From Gadus chalcogrammus (lineage: Eukaryota; Chordata; Actinopteri; Gadiformes; Gadidae): a DNA stretch of 64,000 nucleotides. A model generated the notes under the pieces. It was given only the letters and a program-made list of their open reading frames with translations, did not search any database and was not told the origin of the DNA. Position 1 is the stretch's first letter; each line of letters starts with the position of its first letter. A program made the translations under genes and the position numbers. The stretch spans positions 1,941,670 through 2,005,669 of the forward strand of contig NC_079428.1 in the NCBI RefSeq assembly GCF_026213295.1. Reading direction: 5' to 3'. Positions 8,417 through 21,033 of this stretch are shown one piece after another.

Positions 8417-9230
8417 CTGCAAAAAAGAATGCGTGTTACATGGTAATATATGATTATACAGTAATAGTAGCTAGTCTAAGTTGTATTGTAATGTAGTAAT
8501 AATTAAAGCTATATAATTATACTGTTATATTAACAGCATTATTCATATCAACATTAGTGAGCATTTGTAATGAGTGTAGTGGGTTTAACCCACGTAATCT
8601 CAGTTTCCCAACTCTTAACTGAGACAATACTAATCCCCCTTCAGATAGTAGTCAGAGAGTATCGATTAATGAGGGGAATTTGTATTTATATCGATACGAG
8701 ATATTTCAGTGTGACGCTGACATGAAGGATGGCTCTTACAGTGTGCACAGTAATATTATTTAGAAGCTGTTATAACATATAACGTCACAACCAAATTAAT
8801 GTAAAGTTACTAACGTAAGCTAATGTTAATGCTTACGACAACCAAATTAATGTAAAGTTACTAACGTAAGCTAATGTTGTTAGCTTATGACAACCCGAGT
8901 TAATGTAAAGATTACTACATTGTAAATACAGTACGACCATATACGACTGAGAAAAGTGAATTTATGAGTTAAAAACAATGTGTCCAACTTACAATTGAAA
9001 AGTTAATGACGGATGAAAATAATTGTCATCTATCTCCGAAAACGTGTTTGTGGTCTCCTTTCGACGCTCCGTTGTCTGTCACTTAGAGAAGAAATCATCT
9101 CCTTACTTCTGCCGAGGGGGGAAACAGCGCCACCAAAATCCCGCTTGTGGCCGGAAAAATATTACATCCGTAGTGATAAGAACTACCATAGAGAATAAAT
9201 GGGAAAGGTTAAGGAAGTTAAGGACGACTA
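8417..9230. other. Non-coding interior and right end of the insert
   Basis: AT-rich from 8450 to 9000, with a short tandem repeat (listed separately). GC content rises at 9040-9170, where the minus strand could hold the promoter or 5' UTR of the remnant at 7873-8416. No open frame is convincing. The insert ends at about 9233, where tRNA-Val sequence resumes. Confidence 0.4.
8785..8925. repeat. ~52 bp tandem repeat, 2.5 copies
   Basis: The run acaaccaaattaatgtaaag with ttactaacgtaagctaatgtt occurs twice, followed by a diverged third start (acaacccgagttaatgtaaag). It contains internal short inverted repeats (taacgtaagc / gcttac). Non-coding. Confidence 0.8.
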
Positions 9231-9279
9231 TTCTCGGCTCCCGCGCGTAAGGTCCCCGGTTCAAGACCGGGCGGAAACA
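9231..9279 (+). pseudogene. 3' half of the split tRNA-Val gene
   Basis: The sequence matches tRNA-Val from the anticodon stem to the acceptor end: TCGGCTCCCGCGCG, then taaggtccccgg, a T-arm with a mutated loop (ggttcaagacc), then gggcggaaaca. The first 14 bases (9234-9247) repeat the last 14 bases of the 5' half (1248-1261) with two mismatches. Both share the unusual G after TCG, so they look like one duplicated site. Downstream is the tRNA-Val flank repeat. Confidence 0.8.
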
Positions 9280-9602
9280 TGGTCAAAGTATTTGTATTTA
9301 GTGCTCGCAGTTGAGAGCATAGACTGTATGAAAGTTAAACTCTAACTCTAGTTGTGAGAAGTTCTTAGAAGTGTCCGGGTGTCAACCTCCTTTCCTGTTT
9401 TGCCTAGCGTTCCTGAGTCTTCTACGTGCACCTCTCCAGCATGGACTTCTGGGGTAACCCTCTCATCCTGGATCGTCTAGCGTGCAAAGGACGGTTCCTA
9501 GCCTATTAGCATGTCTTGGCGGGCTTTGGCCACTGTCGTTACGACCATACAATTGAAGCCTAGCGTGCTAGCATTGTTCCCCGCAGTAGCAGATGGGCGA
9601 AT
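9271..9602 (+). repeat. tRNA-Val 3' flank repeat, copy B
   Basis: This is the second copy of the repeat at 742-1073. It ends at gatgggcgaatg, where both copies stop matching. Here the sequence passes directly into the 5S spacer repeat. Confidence 0.8.
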
Positions 9603-9907
9603 GAATACGTTATTCCAGACTCAGAGTTCCATATTTGAACGCAATGCATTACACTGCTTGGGCGTCAACGTTTGCGTGATCTTTTGAAGAAACGTAGAGT
9701 TGCAAAACCTGGGATGGACTAGTGTGGACCGCCGTCATTGCAGCTCTCTGCTGCTCCCTGCTAGCAGCGTCACTACACTGTCCACATGTTTCACAAATTG
9801 AGTTTGGCGAGACGTTGTCAGTGTCTGTATGTTGCTTAAATTCTCCGAAACAGTGGGCGCTAAAGATCAGCGCACGGCAGGCCATTGCAGCCAATGAGCT
9901 CGAGTTG

Positions 9908-9911
9908 AAAA
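9908..9911 (-). terminator. Pol III T-run after the first 5S gene
   Basis: Four A on the plus strand (TTTT on the minus strand) lie five bases beyond the 3' end of the 5S gene. The second unit has five at 10458-10462. Confidence 0.6.
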
Positions 9912-9915
9912 GAAT

Positions 9916-10036
9916 AAAGCTTACAACACCTGGTATTCCCAGGCGGTCACCCATCCAAGTACTAACCAGGCCCGACCCTGCTTAGCTTCCGAGATCAGAC
10001 AAGATCGGGCGTGCTCAGGGTGGTATAGCCGTAAGG
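9916..10036 (-). rRNA. 5S ribosomal RNA gene
   Basis: The reverse complement is a full-length vertebrate 5S rRNA of about 121 bases. It contains GCACGCCCGATCT, GATCTCGGAAGCTAAGCAGG and GGGCCTGGTTAGTACTTGGATGG, the internal control region with box A, intermediate element and box C, and ends near GGTGTTGTAAGCTTT. A few positions differ from the common fish sequence (ATACC near the 5' end reads as CTATACC, and CTTGTCTGATC replaces CTCGTCTGATC). It may be a variant or mildly decayed copy. The product is the 5S RNA of the large ribosomal subunit, made by RNA polymerase III. Confidence 0.92.
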
Positions 10037-10060
10037 AATGATTGTCGGGACCATATTAGC

Positions 10061-10068
10061 TTTTAAAC
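10061..10068 (-). promoter_or_regulatory. TATA-like box upstream of 5S rRNA
   Basis: On the minus strand GTTTAAAA lies 25-32 bases before the 5' end of the 5S gene, where fish 5S genes often carry a TATA-like element that helps place Pol III initiation. Position and sequence are seen; function is inferred. Confidence 0.4.
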
Positions 10069-10466
10069 AGGAGGAGCACGTAAGGAGAGCGGCTGCCGTG
10101 GCCAGAGACGGGACTTGTACAGAAACAATGATTAGATCCATAATGAATGAATGAATACGTTATTCCAGACTCAGAGTTCCATATTTGAACGCAATGCATT
10201 ACACTGCTTGGGCGTCATCGTTTGCGTGATCTTTTGAAGAAACGTAGCGTTGCAAAACCTGTGATGGACTGCAGTGGACCGCCGTCATTGCAGCTCTCTG
10301 CTGCTCCCTGCTATCAGCGTCACTACACTGTCCACATGTTTCACAAATAGAGTTTGGAGAGTCGTTGTCAGTGTCTGTATGTTGCTTAAATTCTCCAAAA
10401 CAGTGGGCGCTAAAGATCAGCGCACGGCAGGCCATTGCAGCCAATGCGCTCGAGTTGAAAAAGGAC

Positions 10467-10565
10467 AAAGCTTACAGCACCTGGTATTCCCAGGCGTTCA
10501 CCCATCCAAGTACTAGCCAGGCCCGACCCTGCTTAGCTTCCGAGATCAGACGAGATCGGGCGTGC
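10467..10565 (-). rRNA. 5S ribosomal RNA gene, partial (5' end missing)
   Basis: This is a second 5S copy, matching the 3' 99 bases of the gene, including the internal control region. It uses the expected CTCGTCTGATC. At 10565 it changes abruptly to a T-rich low-complexity run and then the N gap. The missing ~22 bases of the 5' end are most likely lost at the assembly breakpoint, not truly deleted. Confidence 0.88.
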
Positions 10566-10606
10566 TTTTTTTTCTTTCTTTTTTAAACCTCATTTCATTT
10601 CACACA

Positions 10607-10706
10607 NNNNNNNNNNNNNNNNNNNNNNNNNNNNNNNNNNNNNNNNNNNNNNNNNNNNNNNNNNNNNNNNNNNNNNNNNNNNNNNNNNNNNNNNNNNNNN
10701 NNNNNN
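10607..10706. other. Assembly gap of 100 N
   Basis: Exactly 100 unknown bases, a conventional placeholder for a gap of unknown length. It sits at the edge of a tandem rDNA array, a usual place for assemblies to break. Continuity of the two sides should not be assumed. Confidence 0.99.
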
Positions 10707-11466
10707 ATATGTCACTATTACGCGTTAAGTTGAACGCACAAACACACATTCAACTGTAGTCTATAGCATAAACACACAAACAGCTTTGTGACAGCCTGCA
10801 GACCAGTGTGAATAACTCCTATGCTTATATATTTATTTAGAATGTCCTATATTTGTCGCATTTCGCAAAACACAGCAGAATTAGGTGGCAGTATTTCTGC
10901 ATGGAGAGATAGTGAGTCGGTAGGACGGGCAGGGAGGGAAAGTGTATTTTTAAGTCCCATGTGGTCATTTCATATCTTCGTTCTGGTGGCGTGGGGGGGG
11001 GGGGGGCACGGGGGGGAGTCGTCTGCATTATTTGTATATGATTACCTCTCCAGCGGTTGTCGCGTATCGCTGCCCGTTCAATCATTTCGAGAATAATAAA
11101 TGTGAAAAAAAAATGAATATCGTTGTGTGCAACAGCCCCGTCACATCATCAGGCCCGAAATATATCTAATAAATAACCACCATAGTTTATCAATCAGCGT
11201 CCTTTGGAGCCGAGCACGCCTCATTCTTTGCTTCGTCGGGCTATCGCCTGGATGGCGCCACGAGCAGTGTGTGCGGTCCACTTTGGTAATCTACACCCAA
11301 ATCCGTTCGGCCTCATGCAATCTCTCCGTTTAGACAGCGGCGGTGCCCTGGGTGCGTCGGCGGCGCCGGCGGCACTGAAGCGATGTGATGGGGAATGGCA
11401 GCTATCACCTGGAGGTTTAGCCGCCACGGCTACCGCAGCCGCTGTTGCTATCATTATGATGATGAT

Positions 11467-11467
<1 letters not shown>

Positions 11468-11522
<55 letters not shown>
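11468..11522. repeat. (TG)n microsatellite, ~55 bp
   Basis: Pure TG dinucleotides following a GAT trinucleotide run. Confidence 0.97.
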
Positions 11523-11528
<6 letters not shown>

Positions 11529-12511
11529 ATTGCTGCAGCCTGGTGGATGTGGGCTAATGTGATATTGTCGTAGTGGCACGAGGGTTGAGGCAGGGGCCGG
11601 GCGTCGCCTGCGGGGCCGAGGTCCCCAGACAGAGGGATCATTGATAGATCCGTTTATATTTACATGGCGGGTCCGGCCCCCAGTGCCCCAGACCCGATGT
11701 CATCTGAGCATTTGATTTGGAGATTATCTTTAATCCAATTGCCGATACATGAGTAACTAGGTGATGATGGTGACCAAGCGAGTGGATGGATTGTTGGAGG
11801 GTTGGAGATAAAGGGATGGATGGATGCAAATCAAGTGTATTGATATCAATACTGAGACTCTTATTGATCTTCAGACGTTTGATATCAATAGCAGTCAATA
11901 CTAAGACTCTGATTTTTGCTTTTAATGGAAATAACTGTTGAAATTCTTCATAGGTTCCAGGTTATACATCAGACACTCCCGCAGACTAGACAGATACACC
12001 GCCATATACTTGACATGAACCAGTTGTATGACACGCACAAGTGTACCGTATCGTCCTTTTTTATACACATGGAAATCGACAGCAACAGAGCAAAAAATGC
12101 TGCATTCATTAGATGCCTTGAACAAGAGCCGGAACATTTTTAACAGGGTGATTTTATGCCCCATAAACTGTTTGCATATCATAAATCTTAAAGACGCTCG
12201 CTTTCAGAAAACGTTATGAATGTCACTCGAGCGCCCTGCCAACAAAGTTCCCGGGGAAAACCGTTTGCTAGCGGCGGGCGCCATGGGCAGCAGCCTTCGT
12301 GTTTATCCCCATAGTAGCAGCACCAGTGCCGTGTCCAGACTTGTAAATCAGGCCCATTGAGGGAGTGCATAATGCTGATGATTATGGCTGGGCCAATCGC
12401 ATGGGAGTCCTCGGAGGAGGGGGGGGGAGGGGGGGGGAGGGGAGTGATGGGCACAGGGAGTGGTGCTCAGAGCTGAAGCGAAGGCTGCGAATTGGAAGGG
12501 TGTCTTTAACG

Positions 12512-12542
12512 CCCCCCCCCCCCCCCCCCCCCCCAAAAAAAA
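12512..12542. repeat. Poly-C (23) followed by poly-A (8)
   Basis: A mononucleotide tract; it may be inaccurate in length. Confidence 0.95.
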
Positions 12543-13104
12543 GGACTCTAAAGTCCCCCGACGGATGGTAATAGTGTCTGGCAGTTGGGCCACTTAAATG
12601 TACATTAGAGACTGTAAACGAAACAATCGGAGGCGCCGGTCGCGTTGGAACGCTGCTAACGTTAGCATACTCATGAAAATTTACCGAATTTGAACGTGGA
12701 GGAAGGCAAAGTAACAGCGGTCCGATGAAACATAAAAGACAAGTAAATGTACATGGGCAATCGTAACTATTATGGCGGCATTCAATTTGTGATGTGGGGA
12801 ATGCCATTCCACATTTTGCGATTATTTTTGCAATCATAGAGTTGGTCCAGCTCATGTATGCCCTACTACTACTGCTACGACTGTGCTTCGGGAGCAATCA
12901 GTCACTCCCATTGATCGCCGGCAATGATAATATAATCAGACATAAAGCCCAACAAGGCAAGCCGCCCCGATATATCAGAGTTGCTGACTGTAGAGCTATG
13001 CACAGGTCATAAACCCTCACCTTCCCTGTTTGACCCTGCATCAATTTGGCCCTTTCCAATATGAATGCAAATAACAATGCCTTTCGCTTGACACGTTTAT
13101 GGTT

Positions 13105-13162
13105 ATCTCTCTCTTTCTCTCTCTCTCCCTCTCTCCGGTCTCTCTCTCTCTCTCGTTCTCTC

Positions 13163-13205
<43 letters not shown>
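13105..13205. repeat. (CT)n microsatellite with interruptions
   Basis: Pyrimidine tract of about 100 bases, pure TC in its last 50. Confidence 0.95.
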
Positions 13206-13208
<3 letters not shown>

Positions 13209-13360
13209 CGGATGCTCCTAAAGCACGGTGATGTTACAACACTAATGGGATTTAAAAGGTAACCTATGGCTCATTGCTGGTCCTTTTCAGGAAAGTCACC
13301 CACGCCATACTTGCCTTACCTAAACATACACACAATTCTGTTCTGCACAAGGGTGCATAT

Positions 13361-13578
<218 letters not shown>

Positions 13579-15054
13579 CTCCTACATGCCCTCCACCCCA
13601 GTCACTTGTGTATGCATTGAGCTGATAAGTACCGCGGTTCATTTTCCCCATGGCAAACCACAGTGAAAAAATGGGAAGTAATAATTGCTTTGGGCGGGGG
13701 AGACGAGGATGGCTAAATATGCTTGATTGCCTCCTAAGCCCTGGTGCTGTGTAATGAAATATAGCTGCAGCAGACAGGGGTGCCGGTGCGATAGCCTTCT
13801 TGTCACGGTGTCACTTAGAGTTCCCTTTATTTGGCTGTTTGTTTATTTCACCCTCCCCCCCCACACACACGCATACACACACACTGACCCTTCCTCCAAC
13901 GTCCTGTGCTGTGCTGTGGTCCTGTTTTGGTCCGAGCTATCCCCCCCCACACCACACCACACCCCTCGCCCCTTTTTCGTCTTTTCTCTTCAGAGTCCAT
14001 CGAAGGCGTTTGTTGAGTTCAAACACCCATCTTGGCGTTGTCTTAATAATCACGGTGGGGGTGGAGGGGGCGGGAAGTATTCCTAATTGAGCATTCTTTA
14101 CCTCGTCAAAATGGCAGCCCGCCCTAATGTTCGTCTGTTCTACAATTTAATTTGAACTCATTAGTCGGAGCAGGGAGTGTCGAGGGGAAGCAGGAGACTG
14201 GGGACAGGAAGTCACACACACACACGGCGTTGATTCAGAGTAAGAGCAAGACATCTGATACGCCAGCCTTCTTTTATTTATTATGTTGTGTTCGAGATTG
14301 ACAATAAGGCTTTGTGATCTAAGTCACTTGAGCTTGATAATTAGTGTTGGTTTCAAAGTATGTTTGTGGGGTTCAATCCATTTTGTAGTTTATGTCTGTA
14401 TCTTTGTGTTTTTTAATTGCGACACTAATCAACACAACAAACTCCTGGGCAGCACTAAATTATATTTATGTAGATGATTCAAATTACATGTCACACACAA
14501 AATAGCAGAGCGATGCATTTTATCCTCAACCGATATTTGTGCAAATGACATAACGCTAAATTGTCCCCATTGGTTCAATAAGTAGCTAATCACTTATATG
14601 AGTATATGTCCACAGGCTGGTTTGAGACCAGAAACATCTGCTAATGCATTTAGCATTTGAAATGCCCTGGAACAGCCTCAGAGCACATTAAACACAAGTT
14701 TATGGCCATTTTACACTCTCTTTATTTATATATTTTACGCGAAATAACTAATTTGTTGTGCTGCTTCAAGGAAGATTTAACAACACGTGTTTTTTGTTTT
14801 AGTCGGCTGAGGCAAATGGTAATTGTCCGTAAGTTTTGCTAAGTAACTTGGGACCACACTTTAACACAGCCCTTTCGATTGAATGTGCACAGTGAAATAT
14901 TACAATTAGCTATTCATTATGCATGGCATATATCAATTGTAAGATAATTGTTTTGATTCCAACTTGGGGAAGTCTCTGTGTACTAGTGTAGAGCATAACA
15001 TTTACCCACTTTGTTTGGTAATGTTTAGTTTTTTCATAAAACTGCTCAAGAATG

Positions 15055-15135
15055 GCGACTGGAGTTGTGGACGTTGGGAATCAAATCCAGTACCTTTCAG
15101 GTGGGATTGTAACATCCTATACTGCCATGTGGTTT
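15055..15135 (-). mobile_element. Possible SINE fragment (tRNA-like head)
   Basis: On the minus strand AAAGGTACTGGATTTGATTCCCAACGTCC resembles the box B part of tRNA-derived fish SINEs. A similar stretch lies at 57590-57670. No clear tail is seen, so the call is tentative. Confidence 0.35.
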
Positions 15136-15660
15136 ATTTGTAGTTTCAACTGGTTTACAAATTATGATTAAGTCAGACATTAATTAATTTCCAATAACAA
15201 TGGCGACCAGCGTTTGTCTGAACTGCTCATTCTCTAAACTGTCAATGGTAAACATGGACTCAACTAACAAAATCAGCTCATCGGTTGAGACTAACTGCAC
15301 AGGGTTTACATCGTAGTATTCTGTAATCCTAAAGAGGCCAGAGATCAACTAAAAATAAAGAAGGCACAGTGGCCGAGATTGGTTCCAACGTTACGTTTGG
15401 ACAGTAAAAAAAATGTGCCTTTCAAAATAACGATAATTGAAAATCCGGTAAGACACTTACAAGCCATCAATCAAATCACCCAATCAATAAAACTATCCCA
15501 ACAACATCATCTGTCTTGCAAGACAGTACAGATCATAGCATAGTCATTAGCGGGGGATAACTCTTCTTTTGGCCTGTGATTGCCGCGCAAGGCTGGTGAC
15601 CACCCATGACACCATTCCTTCTCTTATGCTTTTCTTCCTCTTTTCTTTTTCTATCCACAG

Positions 15661-15704
15661 TTCTCTTTCCTGAGACGAAAACCGCAGGATGGCGCTTGGG
15701 AAAG
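15661..15704 (+). CDS. Candidate short exon (44 bases) of an unrecognised gene
   Basis: A long polypyrimidine tract and ctatccacag lead into 44 bases ending AAAG|gtaaga, a strong acceptor and donor pair. Two of three frames are open: one reads FSFLRRKPQDGAWE, the other LFPETKTAGWRLGK and ends in phase 0. An ATG at 15689 has A at -3 and G at +4, so a 5' UTR exon with a start codon (MALGK) is also possible. That reading would meet a stop early in the next candidate exon at 33842. I cannot name the gene; it may also be a chance match. Confidence 0.35.
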
Positions 15705-17211
15705 GTAAGACCAAAATAAATCTCAAAAGTGTGATTGGACGGTTCCGACAGCGTTTTTAAAAATCATTTTTACTCTATATCGTCACACTTGTTTGCTGTG
15801 GGCTTGTCTTTCCCATGAAGCAGAAATACATCTTAGTCTCCATATTTTTCCCTGTTTTGTTCCAGCAGTGATGCTGAGGTTTGTGTGAGGTTCGCTGTAT
15901 TGTTGTGCTCGTGCACGGTGCTGATGTGCACGGGCGATGTTGATTCCAGCGTGATCACTGAGTCCAGTTGGGCCCTGGTTCATTCCAACTGAAATGGTCT
16001 CATACAGTGCTACAATAATAGCCTGGGAACCAAACCAATGTAGGCTCCTCCTTTATTTCTCTGGCATTTGCAACTGCTCCCCCCCCTCACGTTCAGACAG
16101 ATTTCCAGCAGACCTGAGCTGGGTCTGGCCATTCACAACCATTTATCTAATACGTTGGCGGGATTTATACAACGACAGTACAGGGAAGTCCCCTATTGGA
16201 GCGCCGTTGAGGCATTTTTATAAACAACCAAGATTGAGGCAACCGATGGCTCATACTCTGCTCTGATTGGTTGTAGGTCATACAATCCGTCCAGAGGCAT
16301 TTGGATCTGCGTCTGTTGATAATGCCGTTTTAATCTGAGTCGCCAGACGAATACATATTTGTAATTTGTCTGAAGATGTCTAGTATAGCTAGTATAGAGA
16401 AATAGGACATTACGAGAGTGCACTATGTGCAAGAGCCACACTTTTTGGCATTAATGCTTTTCCGATTGTCTGAGTTTTATAATACTTTTAACGAGATCAG
16501 AGATGTAGAATACTCATATTATTTGGCACTTTTTCTGTGCTATCTCTCCATTTAGTCTAAACTCATGAGCCAATGCCACCTCCAGTAGGACCATTAGTTT
16601 TATTATTTTATAGCAGAACACTATTTTTCTGTCTGTATTTTTCCACAATATGTCTCTAATGACCAATCGTACCAATTGAGAGGGTTGCAGTTGGGGGCAC
16701 CAATTATATATATGTTTTTAAATATAACAAATCCCACATGGGCGCCCAACATGAGTAAAATAAGTCGTTATTTTTGCATAACCAATCTCATTGGCTCTAG
16801 TAACCCTGGTTGCGTACGTTTGGAACACTGGTCTGCCTAAGACATCACCAAGACACCCCTAGAATAACAAAACGCCTGTTCTACGGCAGCCCCAGAACAC
16901 GTCAAGCCGAATACGTCCAGCAACACATAACATATTTCGGTGACTTCCACTCAATGCCTGTTAGGTCTTGACCCGTGGCAGAGCGTCAGGGGGTTCGGGA
17001 GGGGTGGACTGTATGTGGCAGTCCATACGTTTCCCTTATTTTTTAAGTAACTGATGGCAAGATGGGAGGAAAGGGGGAGGACTGACTGGCACTGATGGGA
17101 CCAAACTAGGTCTGTGCTGCTGCCGGTCTGAGCATCCAGGGGGCTCCCGACCAGGCTGATTGATAGAGTGTGATGAGACTGTCACTAAGCAAAGCAGAGA
17201 TAGGCAGGAGA

Positions 17212-17263
17212 TGGAGGGAGAGGGGAGGGAGAGAGGGAGGGAGGGAGGGAGGGAGGGAGGGAT
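17212..17263. repeat. (GGGA)n purine tract
   Basis: Repeats of GGGA/GGAG on the plus strand; a second AG run lies at 17475-17494. Confidence 0.9.
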
Positions 17264-17820
17264 GTGGGCTGACCACGAGCGAAGGGGAGATTGAGAGGAA
17301 TGAATTTGGGAACTTGTGAAGGATGAAGTGGCGAGAACTGAAGAGGCTGGATGGAAAGTATTTTGGACAGATTGAGGATGTGTTGTATGTGAGTGAGTGA
17401 GTGTATATGTGTGTGTGTGTGGCGGAGGCTTTGGGGAGTTGTTGGTCAATGGGAAGACCGGGAGATGGGCGAGTAGAGAGAGAGAGAGAGAGAGGGAAAG
17501 GAATAGTCAAGTGAACATGCCAGGAGATTGAGACACTAGCGTTACAAGCAGGATAATAGTTTCATGGATGTAACCTCAAACTGAAGCATAATACAGCACA
17601 ATAGCTTTATAAACTGCATCAGTACAGCAGCCCACGGACTTAAATGGCCACCTTTTAATCTTAGGTAGGCCAACAGGCCTACCATGATAGCACCACCATG
17701 ATGCTCTGATGATAATCACGACTAAGACGTGATTGCATTTTATAAATAATAGAGGGTTAATGTTGGGGGTAATTGCCGTGTAAATCAATGACGAAGCAAG
17801 GTGTATTACAGGGACCTTTC

Positions 17821-17885
17821 GACAAATGTACTTATTGCAAGTCACTTTGGATAAAAGCGTCTGCTTATAGCCCTAAATGTAAATG
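17821..17885 (+). mobile_element. Teleost interspersed repeat tail
   Basis: The run aagtcactttggataaaagc followed by gtctgc and aaatgtaaatg is a sequence seen at the 3' end of many fish interspersed repeats. Only the tail is recognised, so the family is not assigned. Confidence 0.65.
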
Positions 17886-18360
17886 TTTTGGTATTGGCTC
17901 AAATGCTTTTAAAACGTTCAGCCTTTAACAATATCTACAAAATACTGAAACCGCGATTGTTTAATAGCTTGTGCCAACACTATTTTCCATTTAGTCTGAT
18001 CCTCTCAGTACCCAAATCAGCTGTTCAAATCCATATTTGATTGGCAGAACGGTGTGACTCCATTTCCAACTGTAAACACAAGCGTGCCGTGTGCACCCAT
18101 GCCTTTGCACGTGAACGCACCTGTGCATGTTCAATAATTTATAGTGTTTGTGTGTGTGTGTGAATAAAATCATTTGTGTTGGCGTGTTTGTATGCGTGCC
18201 CAACTGCCCACAAATGTGAATACATACTTGCTTCTTGTCAGAAGAATGAGATTGGCATCAAAATGGCATTACGGCTGACCTTTCATAGGAAATGTCTATG
18301 TGCTAGAGTCGGGAAGGGAGGGTTTGGTGTGCGTGTTTGTGTTTGTGTTTGCGGGTGTGA

Positions 18361-18484
<124 letters not shown>

Positions 18485-18580
18485 TCCTCAGGAGGAAGCC
18501 TGAGACGGAAACCTCTTATCTGTCCTGGCCGAGGCCCTGACTTCTGCTCCCTCACCCCTCGACCCTGCCACAAACCTCAG

Positions 18581-18815
18581 TCTCCCTCCATCTCTCTCTC
18601 TCTCTCTCTCCCCCCTTCTCCCCTCTCAGCTTGTTTCCTCTTCCCCCTGTTCTTCTCTTTCTCAAACTCCTTCCGTCTCCCTCCATCTCTCTCTCTCACC
18701 TGCCCAACTCTCTCTATTCCCCTCTCTCAATCTCTCTCCCTCCTCTCTCACCCTATTCCCCCTTCTCCCGGTTCCTCTCTTTTCCCTCTCCCTCCTCTCT
18801 CCCCCCTCTGCTGGA
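18581..18815. repeat. Pyrimidine (CT/CCT) tract
   Basis: Over 200 bases of C and T with few purines on the plus strand. Confidence 0.9.
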
Positions 18816-18960
18816 GGGTCTCCCCCATGTGCAGTCCTAGCGTGGGTGAAGGCGGTTCAGGTGGAATGAGTATTCACCTTCCAGGGACGGCAGCGCCACG
18901 CTGTTGTCACAGCCCGCCCCGCACAATTGCAGCTCACTTCTGGCAGATCGGATTTGCACT

Positions 18961-19219
18961 CTCACTCGCTCTTGCCCTCCCTCTCTCTCCTTCTCCCTCT
19001 CTCTCCTTCTCCTTCCTTCTTTCTGTCCCTTGCCCTCTCCTTCTCCTTCCTACCTTTGGTTCCTCCCTCGTTCTCTCCCTCTCTCTATCTTAGTCCTTCC
19101 TTCTTTCTCTCGATTCCTCTCTCTTCTCCTTCCTTCTTTCTGTGCCTCGCTCTCTCTCCTTCTCCTTTCTTCTCTCTATTTCTCTCTCCCTCCCATCCCC
19201 CCCGTCTCTCCGTCCTCCG
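18961..19219. repeat. Pyrimidine tract with internal ~100 bp duplication
   Basis: CT-rich throughout. The run ccttccttctttctgt appears twice with similar flanks (about 19010 and 19128), pointing to local tandem duplication. Confidence 0.85.
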
Positions 19220-20897
19220 TATGTACGGCCACTGAGTGACAGCCGGCGCGGAAATACAAGTGGTCGAGGAAGAAAGAGAGAGGGTGTATGTGTGTGTGTT
19301 TGTGTGTACATGTGCGTAGGTGGGTAGGGTACAGATGTCCCAGTGGATGTAAGGAGAGAGGCATTTAATATCTCCCACTGCTGCTGGCTGGGGTGGAGGG
19401 CTGTCTGAGAGAAGACACTTTGCATAAGCTCAAAGGACGCGTAGTATTGCTGTCACCTCAATGAAGACAACCTCCCTGGGACTGGAGGATGCTGGAATAT
19501 ATTTGAGCGGATGAGCTGAGAATTTGCCATTATGAGTGATGCCAGCAATAATCCTGTTAGATTGCTTGCCCGTGCCAAAATGAACCTGATATACCCACGC
19601 TAAGGAGATACCGCACATCTGATACGGACGGCAACGATACTGTTGCATGTGTTCCCATTTTCTCAGAGTTGATGGAGACCAAAAATGTGATATTGACGAT
19701 TTCCACAAACTGCTCCATCATGTGATACTACATCAGTGATAGGAACTCTGAAACTGAATAAACTGGAATAAACTGCAACAAACTGGAATAAACTGGAATA
19801 ACTATGACCAAGGGAGCAAGTGGGGGCAGGGCCAAAGGTGAAGCAATTCAAGAATGATATACTAATAGGCAAGAATTAGCTATTTCGTGTCTAAAACCAC
19901 TGGACTATGGATGGAGGGACAATGTACTTGTGCCACAATGGCCAAGATGCTGAGACGTAAACTTCCCATAAACGAGGCCTATAGCAATTATATTCTTACA
20001 TCTATAATGCATAGCCTAAGCGCTGTTGTCAGAAAGAAAATGTTCAACGAAATGAACAGAATCATTTGAACGTTTTTTAATTTCACGACATTTGATACCA
20101 TATTTGTAAACGATGAACGCTTAATTGGTCAAAATATGACTGTCGGTACCCGTAACCCAACTAGACAAATGTGTCATTTTAATCCATTAGGGAGAATAGA
20201 CTCTTTCATTACTGGTTTTTTGAGCTATCATAATAATTCTTCATTGCTGATTACCATAATGATTGTGGATTGATCTGGTGACTATAGCCATAGACATACA
20301 GGTTGGCCAACTCTCCGTCATCAATACCAAGTGATAAATTCATATTGATCGGGCAAGCTGGTTATGAATCTTGACTAGACAGGCTCAAGTACCCTGTGGG
20401 ATTCATAGTGTACCTCTTAATGGATTACGAACCGATGGGAAAGATAAATCATGTATTATCTGGTTTTCATTATTTTCTTTGAAGCAACTGGAGACAGAAG
20501 TTGTTTTTGTTTGTTGTTTTGCCTTTTAGCTATTATAACGTGGAGGCTTTCACAATATTACTCAATTTATTTATGAGTTTATTTGATCAATATCAAACCA
20601 ATTTGATGTTGCATGGATAATCAACCTCTATGTTTCACCATGAAGGGGGCAGTGATGTCATACCCAAACAGACGATAACCTTTAACATGCGTTCAATATA
20701 CAAATGTATACAAATCGTATTAACGCTTATTAAATGTGACTGTATTTTCAGCAATTGCTGACCATGTGTCTGACATGTAGGCCAAAAAATAGCCTATTGC
20801 AGTACAATCAATACATCAATAAATTTGGTTCACCTTCTGGAAATCAATGCATGGCAGCCTTGCAGATTTTTGAAGCATGTGTTTTTCTTTTCAGTTA

Positions 20898-21033
<136 letters not shown>

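Larger units (their letters stand above)
9601..10606 (-). repeat. 5S rDNA tandem repeat, ~550 bp unit, nearly two units before the gap
   Basis: The sequence from atgaatacgttattccagac at 9601 recurs at 10151, a period of 550. The two 5S genes start 551 bases apart. Each unit has about 315 bases of spacer left of the gene (3' side of the minus-strand gene). The second unit breaks off inside the gene at 10565, followed by a T-rich run and the assembly gap, so the true array is probably longer. Confidence 0.9.

Noticed and set aside
11204..11557. 117-codon open frame in a CpG-rich patch
   Set aside because: It ends in the TG microsatellite and lacks recognisable domains; a 5' exon is possible but unsupported.
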